A stretch of 64,000 bases of DNA from an uncultured Paracoccaceae bacterium (lineage in GTDB: Bacteria > Pseudomonadota > Alphaproteobacteria > Rhodobacterales > Rhodobacteraceae). Under the pieces are notes generated by a model. That model was not told where the DNA came from. It saw only the letters and a list, made by a program, of their open reading frames with translations, and did not search any database. A program made the translations under genes and the position numbers. Within the stretch, counting starts at the first letter, position 1; each line of letters begins with the position of its first letter. The DNA lies in NCBI GenBank assembly GCA_934500835.1, contig CAKSTR010000009.1, positions 124,001 through 188,000 of the forward strand. The letters are read 5' to 3'. Below, piece after piece: positions 10,676-19,271 of this stretch.

Positions 10676-11028
10676 TGGCCGGTGACCTTTCCGCCCTTGA
10701 ACACTCCCTCTGGCGGGCCGGCACCCGCTTTGACCGCGCGCGGATGGAGAACAGCTTCGCACCGGATTTCTTCGAGTTCGGCCGGTCGGGCCGCCGCTAC
10801 ACCCGCGACGAGATGTTTTTCGACCCGGCCGATACCGAACAGATCGACGCCACCCTGCACGACATCCGCATCACGGCCCTGTCGACGGACCTCGCCCTTG
10901 TGACCTATGTCTCCCAGGTCCGCCATGATGAGGTCGAATGGGCCAACCGCAGCTCGATCTGGGACCGGTCCTCCGGGCGCTGGCAATTGCGCTTTCATCA
11001 GGGCACGCCCTGCGCGGCTTTGACATGA
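10675..11028 (+). CDS. SnoaL/DUF4440-like protein of the NTF2 fold
   Basis: The 117-residue protein has the length and pattern of DUF4440/SnoaL-like proteins: an N-terminal helix with LEHSLW, a middle F-F-E-F-G-x-S-G-R turn, and alternating beta strands ending WQLRFHQGTP. These proteins share the NTF2 cone fold and include enzymes and binding proteins of many roles. It overlaps both neighbours by one to four bases, indicating translational coupling with the MAPEG and sulfotransferase genes. Confidence 0.75.
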   Translation: MAGDLSALEHSLWRAGTRFDRARMENSFAPDFFEFGRSGRRYTRDEMFFDPADTEQIDATLHDIRITALSTDLALVTYVSQVRHDEVEWANRSSIWDRSSGRWQLRFHQGTPCAALT

Positions 11029-11858
11029 GCGCGCTCCTCTTCCCCCCGCCCGCCGATCCCGCGACCGTCGCCCAACGCGCCGGGGCCTTCGCCGCGGCCC
11101 ATCCCGGCGCCTTCTCCGGCCCGGAAGACGCCCGCACCCATCTGCACGAGATCTGCCTCCCGGCCTCTGGCCGTTGGGCCTATGCGATGACGACCAAGGC
11201 CGCGTCCTCCTCGATGAAGCGGCTTCTGTTCCAGCTGGAGTTCGGCCAGCCGCTGACCACCGATGTCAACGACCCCAATGACCTGAACGGCGATGCCGCC
11301 ACCACGCGCCTGCTGGACACAGGGCTTTTCGCCCGCGCCTATGAGGTGGCCGATCCCGCCGCCACCCTGGCCGGTGCCCTGCGCATCACCACCGTCCGCG
11401 ACCCCGCCCTGCGCGCCGTTTCCGCCTTCAAGCACCTCTGCCGCGCCCATTCGCGCAGCGACATTCCCTTTTATGCCGAACGGCTGCACATATCCGCCGT
11501 CACGGGGCTGGACTGGGCAAAGGACAGCTATCGCGGCGCGGGGCTGGAACGGTTCCTGACCTTCATCGACTGGGCCTATACCTCGGGCCGCACCGACCTT
11601 GTCGACCCGCACTGGCGCCGCCAGACCGAGATCGTCCGCCCCGCGATCTTCCGCCCCGACATCACCGCCAGGGTCGAGGATCTGCCCCCCTACCTGCACC
11701 AGATTGCCGAGCGACTGGACAGACCCCTGCCCGCGGGCTTCGTCACCCCCCATGCCAATGCCAGCCCGGCCGCCACCGGCCGCGACCTGCTGACCCCCGC
11801 CGCCGAGGCACTGATCGCCAGGATCTATGCCGCCGATTACGAAGCCTTCGGCTACTGA
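11025..11858 (+). CDS. Sulfotransferase family protein (second copy in cluster)
   Basis: The start is taken at 11,025 (ATGA overlap with the previous stop), giving 277 residues. The 5'-phosphosulfate loop is represented by AMTTKAASSSMKRLLF near residue 50, and the 3'-phosphate element by ITTVRDPALRAVSAFKH near residue 123. It is divergent from the sulfotransferase at 2.5 kb, so this is not a recent duplication. Substrate unknown. It is translationally coupled to the genes before it. Confidence 0.75.
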   Translation: MSALLFPPPADPATVAQRAGAFAAAHPGAFSGPEDARTHLHEICLPASGRWAYAMTTKAASSSMKRLLFQLEFGQPLTTDVNDPNDLNGDAATTRLLDTGLFARAYEVADPAATLAGALRITTVRDPALRAVSAFKHLCRAHSRSDIPFYAERLHISAVTGLDWAKDSYRGAGLERFLTFIDWAYTSGRTDLVDPHWRRQTEIVRPAIFRPDITARVEDLPPYLHQIAERLDRPLPAGFVTPHANASPAATGRDLLTPAAEALIARIYAADYEAFGY

Positions 11859-11867
11859 GGAACAGCA

Positions 11868-12263
11868 ATGACGCCCGAGCTGACAGTCCTTGCGCTTTGC
11901 GGCCTGCTTCAGGCGGTGCAATACCTGCTCTACGCCATCCCGGCCAATATCGAGCTTGGCTCCGGCTACCTCTCCTCGGCCCGCGACCGGCCGCCTTCGC
12001 GGCACCTGTCGCTGCGCACCGCCCGCCTGCAGCGCGCCCTCGCGAACCATTTCGAGGCGCTGATCCTCTTCACCCTCGCCGTGGTGGTGCTCACCCTTTC
12101 GGGCCAGTCCACCCCGCTTACCCAAGGTGCCGGCTGGGTCTTCCTTGCCGCCCGCATCCTCTACATCCCCGCCTATGCCTTCGGCTGGCGTCCCTGGCGT
12201 TCGCTCATCTGGGCCGCAGGCTTCCTTGCAACCCTCACCCTTCTGGTGTCATCCCTGCTCTGA
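11868..12263 (+). CDS. MAPEG family membrane protein (second copy)
   Basis: A 131-residue protein with four hydrophobic segments and the same arrangement as the protein at 10,283. The two share LQRALANHFEALILF versus LRRATANFVENVGPF and the C-terminal AARILYIPAYAFGW...RSLIWAAG pattern. The pair probably arose by an old tandem duplication. It starts nine bases after the sulfotransferase gene. Function unknown. Confidence 0.85.
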   Translation: MTPELTVLALCGLLQAVQYLLYAIPANIELGSGYLSSARDRPPSRHLSLRTARLQRALANHFEALILFTLAVVVLTLSGQSTPLTQGAGWVFLAARILYIPAYAFGWRPWRSLIWAAGFLATLTLLVSSLL

Positions 12264-12295
12264 CACCATTTTCTGTCCGCAAATATCCTGGGGGT

Positions 12296-12313
12296 CCGGG
12301 GGCTAGCCCCCGG
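12296..12313. repeat. 18-bp perfect palindrome before lpdA
   Basis: CCGGGGGCTAGCCCCCGG lies in the 76-bp gap between the MAPEG gene and lpdA, just after AAATATCCTGGGGGT. A related AAATATCCCCGCCGG occurs at about 15,791. Short intergenic palindromes of this type are frequent in Rhodobacteraceae genomes, from memory, and can act as weak terminators or protect mRNA ends. Confidence 0.6.
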
Positions 12314-12339
12314 CCGCCGGAAACCGAAAGGAGAACCCC

Positions 12340-13728
12340 ATGGCAGACTTCGACCTCATCGTGATCGGCGGCGGCCCCGGCGGCTATGTCTGCGCCATCC
12401 GTGCAGCCCAGCTTGGCCTGAAGACCGCTTGCGTCGAAGGGCGCGAAACACTGGGCGGCACCTGCCTCAACGTCGGCTGCATCCCGTCGAAGGCGCTTCT
12501 GAACGCCACCCACCTTCTGCACGAAACCCATGAGAACTTCGAGAAGATGGGCCTGATGGGCGCCAAGCCGACCGTCGACTGGGAGCGGATGCTGCGCTAC
12601 AAGGACGATGTGATCGGCGGCAACACCAAGGGGATCGAATTCCTCTTCAAGAAGAACAAGGTCACCTGGCTGAAAGGCTGGGGATCGATCCCGGCACCCG
12701 GTCAGGTCCAGGTCGGGGACGAGGTTCATACCGCGAAGAACATCGTCATCGCCACCGGCTCCGAGGCCTCGGTCCTGCCGGGGATCACGGTGGATGAGGA
12801 AATCATCGTCACCTCGACCGGCGCCCTGGCCCTGCCGAAGATCCCCAAAAGCATGGTCGTCATCGGCGCCGGCGTGATCGGGCTTGAGATGGGGTCGGTC
12901 TATGCCCGGCTTGGCGCCGAAGTGACGGTGGTCGAATATCTCGACGCCATCACCCCCGGCATGGACGCCGAGGTCGCCAAGACCTTCCAGCGCATCCTGT
13001 CGAAGCAGGGGCTGAAATTCGTCCTCGGCGCTGCGGTCCAGGTGGTCGAGCGCACGGCACACGGCGCCAAGGTGGCATGGAAGCTGCGCAAGAACGATGC
13101 CGCCGGCGAGATCGAGGCCGATGTCGTCCTCGTCGCCACCGGCCGCAAACCCTACACCGCCGGTCTTGGGCTCGAGTCGATCGGGGTCGAGATGGGCCCG
13201 CGCGGCACCATCAAGACCGATGGCGCGCTGCGCACCAACATCCCCGGCCTCTATGCCATCGGCGATGCGGTGGCCGGCCCGATGCTGGCCCACAAGGCCG
13301 AGGACGAGGGCATGGCGGTGGCCGAGACCATCGCCGGCAACCACGGCCATGTGAACTACGGCGTCATCCCCGGCGTGGTCTATACCACACCCGAAGTGGC
13401 GACCGTGGGCGCCACCGAAGAGCAGCTGAAGGAAGAGGGCCGCGCCTACAAGGTCGGCAAGTTCCCCTTCATGGCCAATGCGCGGGCCAAGGCGGTGTTC
13501 CAGACCGAAGGCTTCGTCAAGCTTCTGGCCGACAAGGAAACCGACCGCATCCTTGGCTGCCACATCATCGGCCCGGGTGCCGGCGACCTGATCCATGAAA
13601 TCTGCGTCGGGATGGAATTCGGCGCCTCGGCCCAGGACATCGCCCTGACCTGCCACGCCCACCCGACCTTCAGCGAGGCTGTGCGCGAAGCAGCACTCGC
13701 CTGCGGCGACGGCGCCATCCACGCCTGA
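12340..13728 (+). CDS. lpdA: Dihydrolipoyl dehydrogenase (E3)
   Basis: The 462-residue flavoenzyme reoxidises the dihydrolipoyl group of SucB with NAD. The FAD site is [16 protein letters not shown] at residues 7-22. The redox-active disulfide is C42/C47 in [13 protein letters not shown]. The NAD site is [20 protein letters not shown]. The C-terminal dimer interface with the catalytic His-Glu pair is in [16 protein letters not shown] precedes the ATG. Its place after sucAB fits the E3 of the 2-oxoglutarate complex, although the same protein may serve other complexes. Confidence 0.97.
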   Translation: MADFDLIVIGGGPGGYVCAIRAAQLGLKTACVEGRETLGGTCLNVGCIPSKALLNATHLLHETHENFEKMGLMGAKPTVDWERMLRYKDDVIGGNTKGIEFLFKKNKVTWLKGWGSIPAPGQVQVGDEVHTAKNIVIATGSEASVLPGITVDEEIIVTSTGALALPKIPKSMVVIGAGVIGLEMGSVYARLGAEVTVVEYLDAITPGMDAEVAKTFQRILSKQGLKFVLGAAVQVVERTAHGAKVAWKLRKNDAAGEIEADVVLVATGRKPYTAGLGLESIGVEMGPRGTIKTDGALRTNIPGLYAIGDAVAGPMLAHKAEDEGMAVAETIAGNHGHVNYGVIPGVVYTTPEVATVGATEEQLKEEGRAYKVGKFPFMANARAKAVFQTEGFVKLLADKETDRILGCHIIGPGAGDLIHEICVGMEFGASAQDIALTCHAHPTFSEAVREAALACGDGAIHA

Positions 13729-13767
13729 GACGACGCCCGAGACGATGCCCGAGACGATGCCCGAGAC
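13727..13767. repeat. 12-bp tandem repeat at the end of lpdA
   Basis: The unit GAGACGATGCCC is present about three and a half times, starting inside the lpdA stop codon (first unit has one change, GAGACGACGCCC). No gene is encoded. It may be a simple slippage product. Confidence 0.7.
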
Positions 13768-13841
13768 TGGGGCACCTCGCCCCGCCCTGCACGCGCCCCG
13801 CCGGTCCCTCCGCGCGGCGCGGGCAGGCCGCGACGACGGGT

Positions 13842-14561
13842 CTATCCCCGGCCGAAAAGCCGCTCCAGCAGGCTGCCCGAGGTGCCCGCAGCGTCGATCC
13901 CGATCACCAGCGCCGCCACGGCGTCGCCATCGGGCGCGTCCATCTCGACCCGCGCCACCGCTCCCGGACCGGCCTGACGCGCGATCCGGTCGGCAGAAAG
14001 CGCCGTGTCCTGCGGGCCGCGATCTTCATAGGCCGGGTGATCGGCATGGATCGCGTCCGCCAGCGCATCGTCAAAGAACACCTGCCCAGTCAGCACGGTG
14101 CGTTCGTCCAGAAACACCTTGTAATGCACATGGGTCACCCGGCCGCGATACCAGCCCGGAAAGATGCTGCGGAACTCGGCCACGCCATCCGCACCGGTCG
14201 TTTGCGTGCCGCGCAGGAAGGTGCCCCCTTCGCCCGCAACCCCCGAATAGATCCCGCCGGCATCGCAATGCCAGATATCCACCCGCGCGCCCGCAACCGG
14301 GCTGCAATCGGCCGTCACCACCTGCAGGCGCAAGACCAGCGGCAGGCCGGGCCGCCCCTCGGTGATGTCCTGCCGCACCAGTTCCTCGGCCAGATAATAC
14401 GGGCCCTCCGTCACCTCAGGCTGCAACAGGCAGACATCGGGCGAGATCAGCCCCGCCTCCCTGGCCTCGGCCCGCGCCCAGCCGGGCACGGCGACGGCAA
14501 AGGCCGGGGCCAGCGACAGGGCTTTCAGCAGGCTGCGGCGGTCAAGAACGGTCAGGGGCAT
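13842..14561 (-). CDS. Intradiol ring-cleavage dioxygenase-like protein, exported
   Basis: The 239-residue protein has the protocatechuate 3,4-dioxygenase beta fold. Iron ligands expected for the family are visible: the first Tyr in TEGPYYL, and Tyr, His, His in GWYRGRVTHVHYKVF. The N-terminus RRSLLKALSLAPAFAVAV is a twin-arginine-type signal, so it is probably exported. Exported intradiol-like proteins are common in bacteria and their substrates are mostly unknown. It is a single gene on the minus strand, next to a pirin gene transcribed the same way. Confidence 0.85.
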   Translation of the reverse strand: MPLTVLDRRSLLKALSLAPAFAVAVPGWARAEAREAGLISPDVCLLQPEVTEGPYYLAEELVRQDITEGRPGLPLVLRLQVVTADCSPVAGARVDIWHCDAGGIYSGVAGEGGTFLRGTQTTGADGVAEFRSIFPGWYRGRVTHVHYKVFLDERTVLTGQVFFDDALADAIHADHPAYEDRGPQDTALSADRIARQAGPGAVARVEMDAPDGDAVAALVIGIDAAGTSGSLLERLFGRG

Positions 14562-14665
14562 CGGCGAACCTCTCCTTATGGCCCTGATACGATGCAGGGC
14601 CGGGCTTTCCGTCGGCTGACCAGCGCCGCCCCGGCATGAAGCCGGGACGGCAAGCGGCCAGTCGT

Positions 14666-15577
14666 CTAATGCGCAGGCCGGATGAAGGTGCCGTTGCGCA
14701 ACTCGGCAAAGGCCTGTTGCAACTCGGCCTGCGAGTTCATCACGATCGGCCCGGCCCAGGCCACCGGCTCTTCGATCGGCGCGCCCGAGACCAAGAGGAA
14801 GCGCACCCCCTCCGGCCCGGCCGTCACCGTCACCTCGTCGCCGGCGCCGAAACGCACCAGCGTCCGGTTGCCGGACAGGTCGCGGATATTGACCTCCTGC
14901 CCCGCCACTTCCTTCTCCAGCAGCACGCCTTCGGGATGGGCAGCGTCGCGGAAGCGGCCGGCGCCTTCGAAGACATAGGCGAAGGCCCGGCGACGGGTGT
15001 CGACGCGAAAGGTCTTGCGGCGCCCGGCGGGAACGAAAATGTCCAGATATTGCGGGTCCGCAGCGATCCCTTCGGCCGGGCTTTTCACGCCGCGATAGTC
15101 GCCGATCACCACCCGGATCTGGGTGCCGTCATCCTCGTGCCGCTCGGGCAACTCTACCCCCGGCACATCCTGATAGCGCGGCGCGGTCATCTTCAGCGCG
15201 GCCGGCAGGTTGCCCCACAGCTGGAAGCCATGCATCCGCCCCTGCGCGTCGCCTTTCGGCATTTCCTGATGCAGGATGCCGCGGCCCGCGGTCATCAGCT
15301 GCAGGCTGCCCGGCCCAAGGATGCCGCGGTTGCCAAGACTGTCGCCATGCTCGACCGTGCCGGCCAGAACATAGGTGATGGTCTCGATCCCGCGATGCGG
15401 GTGCCAGGGGAACCCGGCCTCGTAATCGCGCGGATGGTCGCCGCGGAAATCGTCGAACAACAGGAAGGGATCGGCCTCGGTCGGGTCCTTGAAGCCGAAA
15501 GCACGATGCAGGTTGACGCCGGCACCTTCGACGAAGGGCTGGGCGCGGCGGGTCTCGATCACGGGACGGATAGACAT
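14666..15577 (-). CDS. Pirin family protein
   Basis: The 303-residue bicupin has the pirin N-terminal metal site: HPHRGIETITYVL near residue 58, then a later His and Glu in HQEMP. The C-terminal pirin domain follows. Some bacterial pirins have quercetin 2,3-dioxygenase activity and others are regulators; this one cannot be assigned. It lies 104 bp upstream of the dioxygenase-like gene on the same strand. Confidence 0.9.
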   Translation of the reverse strand: MSIRPVIETRRAQPFVEGAGVNLHRAFGFKDPTEADPFLLFDDFRGDHPRDYEAGFPWHPHRGIETITYVLAGTVEHGDSLGNRGILGPGSLQLMTAGRGILHQEMPKGDAQGRMHGFQLWGNLPAALKMTAPRYQDVPGVELPERHEDDGTQIRVVIGDYRGVKSPAEGIAADPQYLDIFVPAGRRKTFRVDTRRRAFAYVFEGAGRFRDAAHPEGVLLEKEVAGQEVNIRDLSGNRTLVRFGAGDEVTVTAGPEGVRFLLVSGAPIEEPVAWAGPIVMNSQAELQQAFAELRNGTFIRPAH

Positions 15578-15888
15578 TCTTGCCTCCGGTTACTGGAATG
15601 TTTCTGCGCCCAAGATGGAGCAGGACTCCCCGCGCCGAAATACCGAAAGCCGAAGCCCCACTGTGCGCCCCCGCACCATAGCAGCCGCGTCCCCTTACGG
15701 GCCGGCACCCCCGCCAGGCCGCTCCGCCACCCGGATCATCCGGGAACACCTGGACCGGTGTCAAATCGCAGCCATTTCACCCTGGTTCAAATATCCCCGC
15801 CGGAGGCCCTGCCCGAGCCGGTTGCGCGCCTGCGCGCAGAGGCGAGAGAAAAGGCTTGCGGCGACCAGCCGCTCCTTGTGGCGACGGT
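15578..15888. other. Intergenic region without a gene
   Basis: This 311-bp stretch lies between the 3' end of the GntR-type gene and the start of the pirin gene, both on the minus strand, so it should carry the pirin promoter. It contains AAATATCCCCGCCGG near 15,791, related to the sequence before the lpdA palindrome. I see no coding region. Confidence 0.6.
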
Positions 15889-16536
15889 TCAGCCGGAGAG
15901 ATGCCGCAACCCCTGCGTCACGTCGGTGCGGATCGCCAGCCGCAGCCCCGGCTCGTCACCGGCCTTCAGGGCGGCAAGGATCATCCGGTGGTGCTGCGGC
16001 GGCTCGCGCCGGGTCACGCGGGCATAGACCGTGCGCATGGTGGGGCCAAGCTGCAGCCAGACGGTTTCGCACAGCGCCAGCATCGCCGGGGTCTGGGCCC
16101 GCAGGTAAAGCGTGCGGTGGAACTCAAGGTTGGTGCGGACATAGGCCACCGCATCCTGCTTCACTGCCGCCTCGGCATTCAGCGCATTGATCGCCGCCAG
16201 CCTCTCGATCAGCGCGAAATGGGCGCGCGGCAGGGCGCGGGCGGCCATCTCCGGCTCCAGCATCGCCCGGATCGCCGCCAGTTCCTCGATCCGTTCGGGC
16301 GAAAGTTCCGGCGTCGTCACCCGCCCCGAGGACGACAGCGTCAGCGCGCCCTCGGCCACCAGCCGCCGCACCGCCTCGCGCGCGGGGGTCATCGAGACGC
16401 CGAACTGCCGGCCGATCCCGCGCAGCGTCAGCGCCTGACCGGGCGCCAGCTCACCATGCAGCACCTGCTGGCGCAGACTGCGGTACACCCGTTCATGCGC
16501 GGCAGCGTTCAGGTCCTGGGGGCGGGGGTTGATCAT
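15889..16536 (-). CDS. GntR family transcriptional regulator, FCD type
   Basis: The 215-residue protein has an N-terminal winged helix (VYRSLRQQVLHGELAPGQ, then the recognition helix region MTPAREAVRRL) and a C-terminal all-helical FCD ligand-binding domain with NLEFHRTLY. Such regulators usually respond to organic acids or sugar acids. The target is not evident; the neighbouring pirin and dioxygenase genes are candidates. Confidence 0.9.
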   Translation of the reverse strand: MINPRPQDLNAAAHERVYRSLRQQVLHGELAPGQALTLRGIGRQFGVSMTPAREAVRRLVAEGALTLSSSGRVTTPELSPERIEELAAIRAMLEPEMAARALPRAHFALIERLAAINALNAEAAVKQDAVAYVRTNLEFHRTLYLRAQTPAMLALCETVWLQLGPTMRTVYARVTRREPPQHHRMILAALKAGDEPGLRLAIRTDVTQGLRHLSG

Positions 16537-16616
16537 CGGCCAAGGGAAGCACCCCGCGACGGGGCGGTCAATCCCCTGCCCCAGCCAATCCCCTGCCCGT
16601 CAGCCCTCGGCCTCGA

Positions 16617-17318
16617 TCAGTCCTCGGCCCCGGTCGAGAAGCGGTATCGGTGCAGCCCGCCGCCCTGATCGTGCAGCCAGGCCCTTTGCCGCTTCCACCC
16701 CGGAAAGATGCCCTCGACCACCGCCCAATAGTCCGGCGAATGGTTCATCTCGACCAGATGCGCCACCTCATGCGCCGCGACATACTCCAGCACCGAGGGC
16801 GGTGCCATGATCAGCCGCCAGGAATACATCAGCGTGCCGTCATGGCTGCACGAGCCCCAGCGAGAGCGGGTGTCGCGCAGCACCAGCTTGCCATAGCGCC
16901 GCCCGACCTGCGCGGCATATCGGGTAGAGGCCAGCGCAAGACGATCGCGCGCCAGCACCTTCAGCCAGGCCGCCACCCGGGCTGCGGCGCGGGCCGGGTC
17001 GCCGGGAACCAGCAGCCGGTCGCCTTCGACCCTGATGGCGCGCCCGGTGCCGGGTTCCAGCCGCAGAAGCCGCCCCTCCACCGGCAGCAGCGTCCCCATT
17101 CCAACGGGGCTCGCCTGCGATTCCGGCATGCGTTGCAGGGTCCGGCGCAGCCAGCCCTCCTGTTCGGCCAGAAAGGCCAGCGCATCGGCCTCACGCGCAC
17201 GGGGTGGCAGCGACAGCGTGACCTTGCCGTCCAGCCGCGACACCCGCAACGAGAATCGCCGCGCCCTGGCCGCGCGCCGCAGATGCACTTCGACCGGTGG
17301 ATCGCCCGGCAGGACCGG
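16617..17318 (-). CDS. YgjP-like metallopeptidase domain protein (DUF45)
   Basis: The 233-residue protein carries the zinc motif HEVAH in AAHEVAHLVEMNHSPDYW and the preceding RDTRSRWGSC segment, both diagnostic of the YgjP/SprT-like DUF45 family. An in-frame GTG 26 codons upstream is possible but the ATG at 17,318 fits the usual length. The family is thought to be zinc-dependent hydrolases; substrates are unknown. Confidence 0.85.
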   Translation of the reverse strand, partial: PVLPGDPPVEVHLRRAARARRFSLRVSRLDGKVTLSLPPRAREADALAFLAEQEGWLRRTLQRMPESQASPVGMGTLLPVEGRLLRLEPGTGRAIRVEGDRLLVPGDPARAAARVAAWLKVLARDRLALASTRYAAQVGRRYGKLVLRDTRSRWGSCSHDGTLMYSWRLIMAPPSVLEYVAAHEVAHLVEMNHSPDYWAVVEGIFPGWKRQRAWLHDQGGGLHRYRFSTGAED

Positions 17319-17452
17319 CATGAAAACCCCGCTGAAACCCCTTGTATCGCCGGGTGGTGATAGCCATTTCGGCGCGGAAGCGAAAGGCTTTGACACCGCC
17401 CGGCGCCTGTGGCAAGGGGCGGCTTTCTGGACATCCGTTGAAGGGACAACCC

Positions 17453-17788
17453 ATGCCCAAAGCTGAATGGGGCACCAAGCGCATCTGCCCGACCACTGGC
17501 AAGCGCTTCTACGACCTGAACCGCTCTCCGGTGGTCAGCCCCTATACCGGCGAAGTGGTGGATATCGAATCCGCCCGCCGCAAGCTGGCTGCGGCCGTGA
17601 TCGCCCGCGTCTCGCCCGAGAAGGACGATGACGCTCTGGTCGACGATCTGGAAGCCGATGACGACCTCCTGGAATCCGCCGTTTCGGAAGATGCCGAGAT
17701 GGACGACGACCTCCTGGAAGATGACGCCGACGACAACGTCTCGCTAGACGATCTGGCCGATGTGGCCGGCGACGAGGAAGAAGGATGA
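17453..17788 (+). CDS. TIGR02300 (FYDLN acid domain) protein
   Basis: The 111-residue protein begins MPKAEWGTKRICPTTGKRFYDLN, which is the hallmark of the family, and ends in a very acidic Asp/Glu-rich tail (residues about 55-111). The family is almost confined to Alphaproteobacteria and has no known function. Its position just upstream of a tRNA-Ala supports the assignment of the host group. Confidence 0.93.
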   Translation: MPKAEWGTKRICPTTGKRFYDLNRSPVVSPYTGEVVDIESARRKLAAAVIARVSPEKDDDALVDDLEADDDLLESAVSEDAEMDDDLLEDDADDNVSLDDLADVAGDEEEG

Positions 17789-17881
17789 TCCCAGGCGCGG
17801 GGTCGTGCATTTTTCCTCTTGCACCCCCCCGCGCCCGCAACTAAACACCCGGCATCGCGGCGGCAACGCCGTGACCTCGGT

Positions 17882-17957
<76 letters not shown>

Positions 17958-17983
17958 AATAAATCAAAGACTTAAGAAGCACC

Positions 17984-18011
17984 AAGCCCCGCTCATGCAG
18001 CGGGGCTTTGC
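17984..18011 (+). terminator. Rho-independent terminator after tRNA-Ala
   Basis: A perfect 9-bp stem AAGCCCCGC/GCGGGGCTT (17,984-17,992 and 18,000-18,008) with a 7-base loop is followed by TGCTTTTG. It lies 26 bases after the tRNA. Confidence 0.85.
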
Positions 18012-18037
18012 TTTTGTGGGAACAGCCAGGGAATGCG

Positions 18038-18166
18038 ATGATTCCGGCTGGCGCCTCGCTCCTGTCTGTGGCGGGCCGCCACATCTGGACGGTCAACGGG
18101 CGGTGCAGGCTTCCGACGGTCTCGCGGTCCGAACTCTCCGCCTGGCCTGACGGTCGACCGGCATCG
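18038..18166 (+). pseudogene. 5' part of a host open frame split by the prophage
   Basis: An ATG at 18,038 opens a frame of 43 codons that ends exactly at the target duplication. If the prophage and one CATCG copy are removed, the frame continues at 61,213 for 36 more codons to a TAA at 61,321-61,323, giving a 79-residue product. I do not recognise the product, and random open frames are common at this GC content. Confidence 0.35.
18162..18166. repeat. Target site duplication, left copy (CATCG)
   Basis: CATCG here matches CATCG at 61,208-61,212 exactly, directly outside the terminal TGT of the element at both ends. A 5-bp duplication is what Mu-type transposition produces. Confidence 0.9.
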
Positions 18167-18191
18167 TGTGGCGGCGCGCCAGCTTTGGCAG
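18167..18191. repeat. Terminal inverted repeat, phage right end (R1-type transposase site)
   Basis: TGTGGCGGCGCGCC is followed by AGCTTTGGCAG. The reverse complement of the other end reads TGTAGGGGGGTACT and then the same AGCTTTGGCAG, 19 of 25 positions identical. Confidence 0.9.
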
Positions 18192-18202
18192 AACGGTGCG
18201 GT

Positions 18203-18213
18203 AACTTTGGCAG
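18203..18213. repeat. Second internal end-type site (R2-like)
   Basis: AACTTTGGCAG repeats the core of the terminal site (AGCTTTGGCAG at 18,181-18,191) in the same direction, exactly 22 bp inward. MuA sites R1 and R2 of phage Mu are likewise adjacent 22-bp units, so this is probably the second transposase-binding site. Confidence 0.75.
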
Positions 18214-18350
18214 ATAAAAATTTTCCACTATGGTGGCCGCTGATTGTAGCACGACACGAGGTCTTGCAGTGTGTGAAAGGAAAGATCGCAGGAGCGCCTT
18301 TCTGAAATTCGGGTCCGAGCGGTGCTTTTGAACGGAGATTGAAGGGGGCA

Positions 18351-19271
18351 TTAAACCCCCTCCAACTCTGCCTTCAGATGGCGCCACGCGCGCGCTGCAG
18401 CCACTGGCACCACCCCGTTACCGGCTGCAGCGGATCTGTCCAGCCAGGAGGCCAGCCCATCATCCAGTCGGTGAACGCCGGGTTTAAGGTCGGGCCGGGC
18501 CGCAAGGGCCATTCCCCACTCTTCAAATGCACCCGGAAGGGGAGGGAAAACGCCGGGGAACGGGGCGTCCATCCCATCGCCAGCATCAGCTCCCACAGCA
18601 AGGTCCAGCTGCTGGCCGCATTGCGCAACCCCATCTGTTTGCCGCCTTGGTCCTCGTCCTTGAGGAGCTTCAGGCCACAGGGGTGCGGCTGGATGCAGAC
18701 CCGGTTGCCCGAGCTTTTGAAGGTGGGCGTGGGCCAGAATGAACAGCCGCTCCCGGACGTGCGACCCGCCGACTTCCGCCGCTGATACGACGCACGCTGC
18801 AACCCTGTAGCCCATGCCCTGAAGGTCTCCGGCGACGACGTCGAGACCGATGGACAGATGGCCGGGGACATTCTCGAAGAAGCACCATTCCGGGCCGACC
18901 TCGGTGACGATCCGCGCGACCTCGGGCCAGAGGTGGCGCGGGTCTTCCTCGCCTTTCCGGTTGCCGGCGAGGCTGAAGGGTTGGCAGGGGTAGCCGGCAG
19001 TGACGATATGAACGCGGCCGCGCCACGGTCGGCCGTCGAAGGATCGCAGATCGTCCCAGACAGGAGCCGGAGCCATGGTCTGGTCCGCCATCCGCGCCAC
19101 GAGAACGGCCGCGGCGAAACCGTTTCGCTCGACATGACACACAGCTCGGTATCCGGGTTCCGCGAGGTGCAGGCCAAGGTCGAAGCCTCCGACACCGGCG
19201 CAAAGGCTGATGCCGCGAAGGTCGTCATGTCGTCTGGGGGGATGAAGAGCCACACGGGGCGTCCTTTCCAT
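18351..19271 (-). CDS. Cytosine-5 DNA methyltransferase (phage, mom position)
   Basis: The 306-residue protein has C5-methylase motif I (SLCAGVGGFDLGL), motif IV with the catalytic Cys (TAGYPCQPFSLAG), motif VI (CFFENVPG), motif VIII (GSHVRERLFILAH) and motif X (AAGNGVVPVAAARAW). It should methylate phage DNA and protect it from host restriction. The start overlaps the com gene by 47 bases, mirroring the com-mom overlap of phage Mu. The middle section is odd: the +1 frame over about 19 kb to 18.4 kb encodes SFWPTPTF and LNPAFTDWMMGWPPGWTD, which are typical of the specificity region and C-terminus of other C5-methylases. A short G5/C5 hairpin spans the stop. Confidence 0.88.
   Translation of the reverse strand: MERTPRVALHPPRRHDDLRGISLCAGVGGFDLGLHLAEPGYRAVCHVERNGFAAAVLVARMADQTMAPAPVWDDLRSFDGRPWRGRVHIVTAGYPCQPFSLAGNRKGEEDPRHLWPEVARIVTEVGPEWCFFENVPGHLSIGLDVVAGDLQGMGYRVAACVVSAAEVGGSHVRERLFILAHAHLQKLGQPGLHPAAPLWPEAPQGRGPRRQTDGVAQCGQQLDLAVGADAGDGMDAPFPGVFPPLPGAFEEWGMALAARPDLKPGVHRLDDGLASWLDRSAAAGNGVVPVAAARAWRHLKAELEGV

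Noticed and set aside
12235..13722. Minus-strand open frame opposite lpdA
   Set aside because: Antisense shadow of a certain gene; low-complexity His/Asp/Gly product.
14636..16027. Plus-strand open frame spanning the pirin region
   Set aside because: Antisense of the pirin gene and into the next gene, with no domain; the minus-strand genes are well supported.
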